NCBI RefSeq assembly: GCF_013376005.1
Contig: NZ_JABMJK010000024.1
Location: forward strand, 1-64,000
Direction of reading: 5' to 3'
DNA from: Duganella sp. SG902
Lineage (GTDB): Bacteria > Pseudomonadota > Gammaproteobacteria > Burkholderiales > Burkholderiaceae_D
DNA length: 64,000 nt
The position numbers were made by a program, and so were the translations under genes. This document shows, one piece after another, positions 61,756 through 64,000 of this stretch (the stretch's first letter is position 1; the number at the start of each line of letters is the position of its first letter). Below the pieces are notes generated by a model, which saw nothing but the letters and a program-made list of their open reading frames with translations, was not told where the DNA came from and ran no database searches.

Positions 61756-64000
61756 ATGACCCGCACCAGCCTGACCCAACTCGAAGCGCGCGACGCCTTC
61801 ATCGCCCGTCACATCGGCCCAGACGCCGCCGAACAGCAGGAAATGCTGTCGGTCCTCGGCTACGCCTCGCGCGCCGCCCTGATCGACGCCATCGTGCCCG
61901 CCAACATCCGCAACAAGGCCGCCTTGCCGCTGGGCGCCTACACCCAGCCGATGCCGGAAAACGAAGCGCTGAACAAGCTGAAGAAAATCGCCTCGAAAAA
62001 CAAGGTGCTCAAGTCGCTGATCGGCCAGGGCTACTACAACACGCTGACGCCGAACGTCGTCCTGCGCAACATCTTTGAAAACCCGGCCTGGTACACCGCC
62101 TACACGCCATACCAGCCGGAGATTTCGCAAGGCCGCCTGGAAGCCATCCTGAACTTCCAGCAGACCATCACCGACTTGACCGGCATGGGCATCGCCAACG
62201 CCTCCATGCTGGACGAAGGCACGGCCGCCGCCGAAGCCATGACGCTGATCCAGCGCGTGAGCAAGTCGAAATCCAACATCTTCTACGTGGCCGACGACGT
62301 GCTGCCGCAAACGCTGGAAGTGGTGCAGACCCGCGCCAAGCCGCTGGACATCATCGTTAAAGTCTTCCACCCGGCCGAACTGGCCGGCATCGGCGAATGC
62401 TTCGGCGTGCTGCTGCAGTACCCGGGCGTGAACGGCAATGTGCGCGACTACAAGGCCGACGTCGAAACCATCAAGGCCAAGGGCGCGATGGTGGTAGCCG
62501 CCGCCGACCTGCTGGCGCTGACCATGCTGACGCCACCGGGCGAATGGGGCGCCGACGTCGTCGTCGGCAACTCCCAGCGCTTCGGCGTACCGCTGGGCTT
62601 TGGCGGCCCGCACGCCGGCTACATGGCCACCCGCGATGAATTCAAACGCTCGATGCCGGGCCGCCTGGTGGGCGTGACCATCGACGCACAAGGCAACAAG
62701 GCCTACCGCCTGGCGCTGCAAACCCGCGAACAGCACATCCGCCGCGAAAAAGCCACCTCCAACATCTGCACCGCGCAGGTGCTGCTGGCGGTGATGGCGT
62801 CGATGTACGCCGTCTACCACGGTCCGCAAGGCCTGCTGCAGATCGCCAAGCGCGTGCACCGCCTGACCGGCGTGCTGGCCGCGAACCTGAAGACCCTGGG
62901 CTACACCATCACCAACGACAGCTGGTTCGACACCCTCACCGTCAACGTGAAGAACGCCGAACAGCTGCACGCATCGGCGCACTCGCACGGCGTCAACCTG
63001 CGCGTGATCGACGCTACCCACGTCGGCGTGTCGCTGGACGAAACCACCACCCGCGAAGACATCGCCCTGCTGTGGACCGTGTTCTCGCATCCGGTCGGCG
63101 GCCCGGCGCACGGCCCGGACTTCGACACCGTGGAAGCGGCCGTCGAGCGCTCGTTCCCGGAATCGCTGGCCCGTACTTCGGCGTACCTGACCCACCCGGT
63201 GTTCAACCGCTATCACTCGGAAACCGAGATGCTGCGCTACCTGCGCTCGCTGGCCGACAAGGACCTGGCGCTGGACCGCACCATGATCCCGCTGGGTTCC
63301 TGCACCATGAAGCTGAACGCCACCAGCGAAATGATCCCGGTAACCTGGCCGGAATTCTCGACCATCCACCCGTTCGCGCCGGAAGCGCAAACCGTGGGCT
63401 ACCGCGAAATGATCGCCTCGCTGGAAGAGATGCTGTGCGCGGTGACCGGCTACGCCGCCATCTCGCTGCAGCCTAACGCCGGCTCGCAAGGCGAATACGC
63501 CGGCCTGCTGGTGATCCAGGCCTACCACCAGTCGCGCGGCGAAGGCCACCGCAACATCTGCCTGATCCCATCGTCGGCGCACGGCACCAACCCGGCATCG
63601 GCCTCCATGGTCGGCATGCAGGTGGTGGTCACCGCCTGCGACGAAAACGGCAACGTCGACCTGGCCGACCTGAAAGCCAAGGCAGAACAGCACTCGAAGA
63701 ACCTGGCCTGCGTGATGGTCACCTACCCTTCGACCCACGGCGTGTTTGAAGAAGGCATCCGCGAACTGTGCGACATCGTCCACAGCCACGGCGGCCAGGT
63801 GTACGTCGACGGCGCCAACATGAACGCGCTGGTGGGCGTGGCCGCGCCGGGCGCGTTCGGCGGCGACGTCTCGCACCTGAACCTGCACAAGACCTTCTGC
63901 ATTCCGCACGGCGGTGGCGGCCCGGGCGTCGGCCCGATCGGCGTCGGCGCGCACCTGGCCAAGTTCCTGCCGAACCAGCGTTCGAACGGCTACATCCGCG
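61756..64000 (+). CDS. gcvP: Glycine dehydrogenase (decarboxylating), P protein, partial
   Basis: GcvP decarboxylates glycine with pyridoxal phosphate and loads the residue on GcvH. About 748 residues are present from the start MTRTSLTQLEARDAFIARHI. The gene has no stop before the window edge, and the full family length is about 950-970. Conserved features include GYYNTLTPNVVLRNIFENP, QALIQRVSKSKS-like helices, GFGGPHAGYMATRD, the PLP-Lys in HLNLHKTFCIPHGGGGPG near the end and SSAHGTNPASA. It is the single-chain form (both halves fused). Confidence 0.97.
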   Translation, partial: MTRTSLTQLEARDAFIARHIGPDAAEQQEMLSVLGYASRAALIDAIVPANIRNKAALPLGAYTQPMPENEALNKLKKIASKNKVLKSLIGQGYYNTLTPNVVLRNIFENPAWYTAYTPYQPEISQGRLEAILNFQQTITDLTGMGIANASMLDEGTAAAEAMTLIQRVSKSKSNIFYVADDVLPQTLEVVQTRAKPLDIIVKVFHPAELAGIGECFGVLLQYPGVNGNVRDYKADVETIKAKGAMVVAAADLLALTMLTPPGEWGADVVVGNSQRFGVPLGFGGPHAGYMATRDEFKRSMPGRLVGVTIDAQGNKAYRLALQTREQHIRREKATSNICTAQVLLAVMASMYAVYHGPQGLLQIAKRVHRLTGVLAANLKTLGYTITNDSWFDTLTVNVKNAEQLHASAHSHGVNLRVIDATHVGVSLDETTTREDIALLWTVFSHPVGGPAHGPDFDTVEAAVERSFPESLARTSAYLTHPVFNRYHSETEMLRYLRSLADKDLALDRTMIPLGSCTMKLNATSEMIPVTWPEFSTIHPFAPEAQTVGYREMIASLEEMLCAVTGYAAISLQPNAGSQGEYAGLLVIQAYHQSRGEGHRNICLIPSSAHGTNPASASMVGMQVVVTACDENGNVDLADLKAKAEQHSKNLACVMVTYPSTHGVFEEGIRELCDIVHSHGGQVYVDGANMNALVGVAAPGAFGGDVSHLNLHKTFCIPHGGGGPGVGPIGVGAHLAKFLPNQRSNGYIR

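Overview
The window is GC-rich bacterial chromosome that reads as a betaproteobacterium of the Oxalobacteraceae (Massilia, Duganella or Janthinobacterium type). This is inferred from family knowledge: the gene order rpsB-tsf-pyrH-frr-uppS-cdsA-dxr-rseP-bamA-skp-lpxD-fabZ-lpxA-lpxB-rnhB, an MHFG-type PEP-CTERM protein, DUF1631, a porin-led urt operon and a tandem glycine riboswitch ahead of gcvT. Almost all of it is core chromosome. I see no phage, insertion sequence, CRISPR array, rRNA or tRNA.

Region by region. 1-16.7 kb, minus strand: translation factors (rpsB, tsf, pyrH, frr), then a tightly packed envelope block (undecaprenyl diphosphate, CDP-diacylglycerol and isoprenoid synthesis, the RseP site-2 protease, BamA/Skp outer-membrane assembly, lipid A synthesis), then rnhB, an RNA methyltransferase and a REC-EAL regulator whose EAL domain looks catalytically impaired. 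17-23 kb, plus strand: an MHFG PEP-CTERM protein, map, glnD, a 23S pseudouridine synthase and a YcgR-like PilZ protein. 23.1-28.7 kb: a large hybrid histidine kinase whose sensor is an NCS1 (purine/cytosine permease-like) transporter joined through a nine-cysteine module to the kinase core, overlapped by a LuxR-type response regulator, then a DUF445 protein. 28.6-34.4 kb: an A-type cytochrome c oxidase (fused subunit I/III, subunit II carrying cytochrome c, a lipoprotein cytochrome c) divergent from a diheme cytochrome c and an AI-2E-family permease. 34.5-41.9 kb: a PEP-CTERM protein convergent with a porin-urtABCDE urea-uptake operon. 42-43.9 kb: topoisomerase IB flanked by two unknown small genes. 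43.9-53.3 kb, minus strand: the run smc-zipA-ligA-galU-def-kir. 53.4-59.8 kb: PAP2-like protein, GST, DUF1631 protein, an MCP with a shortened sensor domain, a tiny Gly/Ser-rich protein and a ClpP-like protease. 59.8-64 kb: consensus promoter, tandem glycine riboswitch and gcvT-gcvH-gcvP, with gcvP running off the end.

The strongest candidate for new biology is the transporter-coupled kinase and its partner regulator (23.1-27.4 kb). Also notable are an apparent internal duplication of the helix-hairpin-helix module in LigA, a dispersed palindromic repeat placed between operon genes, a perfect inverted repeat in the divergent cytochrome promoter, and a terminator hairpin that abuts the kinase start codon. 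Only two gene-free stretches exceed 300 bases: 16712-17070 (rpsB promoter side) and 59757-60116 (gcv promoter and riboswitch).
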